NCBI GenBank assembly: GCA_002390165.1
Contig: DGOU01000042.1
Location: 10,853 to 18,165 of the forward strand
Direction of reading: 5' to 3'
DNA length: 7,313 nucleotides
From: Lutibacter sp. UBA4458
GTDB lineage: Bacteria > Bacteroidota > Bacteroidia > Flavobacteriales > Flavobacteriaceae
Shown: one piece after another, positions 6,234 to 7,313 of the stretch
How the letters are laid out: every line of letters begins with the position of its first letter
How positions within the stretch are numbered: position 1 is the stretch's first letter
Program-made: the position numbers and the translations under genes
The notes under the pieces: model-generated
What the model was told of the DNA's origin: nothing
Databases searched by the model: none
The model's input: the letters and a program-made list of their open reading frames with translations, nothing else

Positions 6234-6977
6234 ATGAATATCGGAGATTATTTAGATTCTACCTATTTAAAAACTGCAGTTCAAGCAGGAATTTCAGAGG
6301 AAGAAACTAAACAAAATGTAATGGATTTAACCAATGAAGCTATTGAAAATAATTTTAAATTAGTAATGATACGTCCTAAGTTTGTCCAACTAGCTCATAA
6401 AATGATAAAAGATGCTAATTCTAAAACAGTTGTGGGAACAGTATTAGGATTTCATGAGGGAACGTATGAAACATCAGAAAAGCTAAAGGAAGCTGCTAAA
6501 GCAATTGAAGATAATGTAGATGAATTAGATTATGTGGTGAATTTTGAAGCTTTTAAAGAAGGTAAAATTAATTTAGTTAAGTCAGAAGTTTTTAAAGGAA
6601 CAAAATTAGGTTTGGATAACAATAAAATTGTTAAATGGATTATAGAAGTTGCCGCTTTAACGGATGATGAAATTATAGCTATAAGTCAATTAATAAGAGA
6701 TGTAGTTTTAGATAATTTTGGAGAAGAACAAGCTCATAATGTATTTGTAAAATCTTCTACAGGTTTTTATAAAACAGAAAACGGAAAACCTGCCGGAGCA
6801 ACTTTTGAGGCTATGGAACTTATTGTTGAAAATTCAAAACCTTTACAAGCAAAAGCTGCAGGAGGCGTAAGAAATTACGAAGATGCTGTAAAAATGATTA
6901 AATTAGGAGTAACTAGAATTGGAACTTCATCTGCAAAAAAAATAGCAAATGGAAAAACAACAACTTCCGAATATTAG
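6234..6977 (+). CDS. deoC: Deoxyribose-phosphate aldolase
   Basis: This cytoplasmic class I aldolase cleaves 2-deoxyribose-5-phosphate to glyceraldehyde-3-phosphate and acetaldehyde in deoxynucleoside catabolism. The 247-residue TIM barrel shows the Schiff-base lysine K173 in FVKSSTGF, the second lysine K207 in KAAGGVR that tunes it, and D99 in ELDYVVN, matching the proton-relay aspartate region. The phosphate-binding end is GTSSAKKI. The protein ends in tyrosine (SEY), as the E. coli enzyme does (SSY), where the C-terminal Tyr helps catalysis. Position 45 is Met where E. coli has the inactivation-prone Cys47. The frame extends upstream to 6162, but I chose ATG 6234 because family homology begins there, an A-rich leader precedes it, and the promoter and terminator lie within the extension. 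One base separates it from the next gene, so the two are probably co-transcribed. Confidence 0.96.
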   Translation: MNIGDYLDSTYLKTAVQAGISEEETKQNVMDLTNEAIENNFKLVMIRPKFVQLAHKMIKDANSKTVVGTVLGFHEGTYETSEKLKEAAKAIEDNVDELDYVVNFEAFKEGKINLVKSEVFKGTKLGLDNNKIVKWIIEVAALTDDEIIAISQLIRDVVLDNFGEEQAHNVFVKSSTGFYKTENGKPAGATFEAMELIVENSKPLQAKAAGGVRNYEDAVKMIKLGVTRIGTSSAKKIANGKTTTSEY

Positions 6978-6978
6978 T

Positions 6979-7313
6979 ATGCACAATTACTTTTCGCACG
7001 AAACAGCAGTTATAGATGAAAATTGCCAAATTGGTAAAGGAACAAAAATTTGGCATTTTAGTCATATAATGTCTAATTGCCAAATAGGCGAAAACTGTAA
7101 TATTGGACAAAATGTTGTGGTTTCACCTGAAGTTATTTTAGGAAAAAATGTGAAAGTTCAAAATAATGTTTCTATTTATTCAGGAGTTATTTGCGAAGAG
7201 GATGTTTTTTTAGGTCCATCTATGGTTTTTACCAACGTTATAAATCCAAGAAGTGCAGTCGTTAGACGAGGAGAATATCAAAAAACAATGGTTAAAAAAG
7301 GGGCGAGTATTGG
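6979..7313 (+). CDS. wbpD: WbpD/WlbB-type nucleotide-sugar N-acetyltransferase (3' end outside window)
   Basis: These are the first 111 residues of a left-handed beta-helix acyltransferase. Imperfect hexapeptide repeats run from about residue 10 ([42 protein letters not shown]). They are followed by the diagnostic [14 protein letters not shown] (79-92) and MVKKGASIG (104-112). That pattern is typical of enzymes such as WbpD/WlbB, which acetylate the 3-amino group of UDP-2-acetamido-3-amino-2,3-dideoxy-glucuronate with acetyl-CoA, a step towards diacetylated mannuronic acid sugars of O-antigen or capsule. Related acetyltransferases acting on other 3-amino sugars, for example FdtC-like enzymes, share the FTNVxNPRS motif, so the exact substrate is less certain than the fold. 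The ATG lies one base after the deoC stop. A sugar oxidase or aminotransferase partner may lie beyond the window. Confidence 0.85.
   Translation, partial: MHNYFSHETAVIDENCQIGKGTKIWHFSHIMSNCQIGENCNIGQNVVVSPEVILGKNVKVQNNVSIYSGVICEEDVFLGPSMVFTNVINPRSAVVRRGEYQKTMVKKGASI

Noticed and set aside
6913..7110. 65-codon minus-strand frame across the end of deoC and the start of the acetyltransferase gene
   Set aside because: It spans two real genes on the opposite strand and has no recognisable domain or start signal.

Overview
The window comes from an AT-rich member of the Bacteroidota, most likely the family Flavobacteriaceae. Three things support this: the C-terminal part of the type IX secretion translocon SprA, flavobacterial-type TonB energy transducers with a PVFPGC-like motif, and promoter-like elements of the Bacteroidota form (TTG, about 19-21 bp, TAnnTTTG). 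Starts are preceded by A-rich stretches rather than Shine-Dalgarno sequences. The genus cannot be resolved from the sequence alone. All genes lie on the plus strand and the window is nearly fully coding.

Layout. (1) 1-3539: the 3' end of sprA, then gcvH (glycine cleavage H protein, 22 nt downstream) and a small VanZ-family membrane protein whose probable TTG start overlaps the end of gcvH. These three look co-transcribed. (2) 3540-6171: three consecutive, separately transcribed paralogues of a TonB-type energy transducer (239, 240 and 246 aa). Each is followed by an intrinsic terminator and preceded by a 66-185 nt gap with possible promoter elements. The terminator of the first copy is visibly duplicated after the second. 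(3) 6172-7313: deoC (deoxyribose-phosphate aldolase) behind its own promoter, followed after one base by the 5' part of a left-handed beta-helix N-acetyltransferase of the WbpD/WlbB type (nucleotide-sugar modification for surface polysaccharide), cut by the window end.

How the genes fit together. SprA exports proteins across the outer membrane. The TonB-like proteins probably couple inner-membrane proton motive force to outer-membrane receptors. The acetyltransferase probably feeds surface glycan synthesis. So much of the window concerns the cell envelope, with two housekeeping metabolic genes (gcvH, deoC) interspersed. No mobile element, CRISPR array, tRNA or rRNA was seen.

Most of the window is ordinary flavobacterial core genome. 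The part that most rewards a second look is the tonB-like triplet: a local gene-family expansion with mosaic similarity, a duplicated and partly decayed terminator, one copy that has lost the acidic linker motifs shared by the other two, and a hairpin/operator-like inverted repeat in front of the third copy. I found no convincing evidence for a wholly new system.
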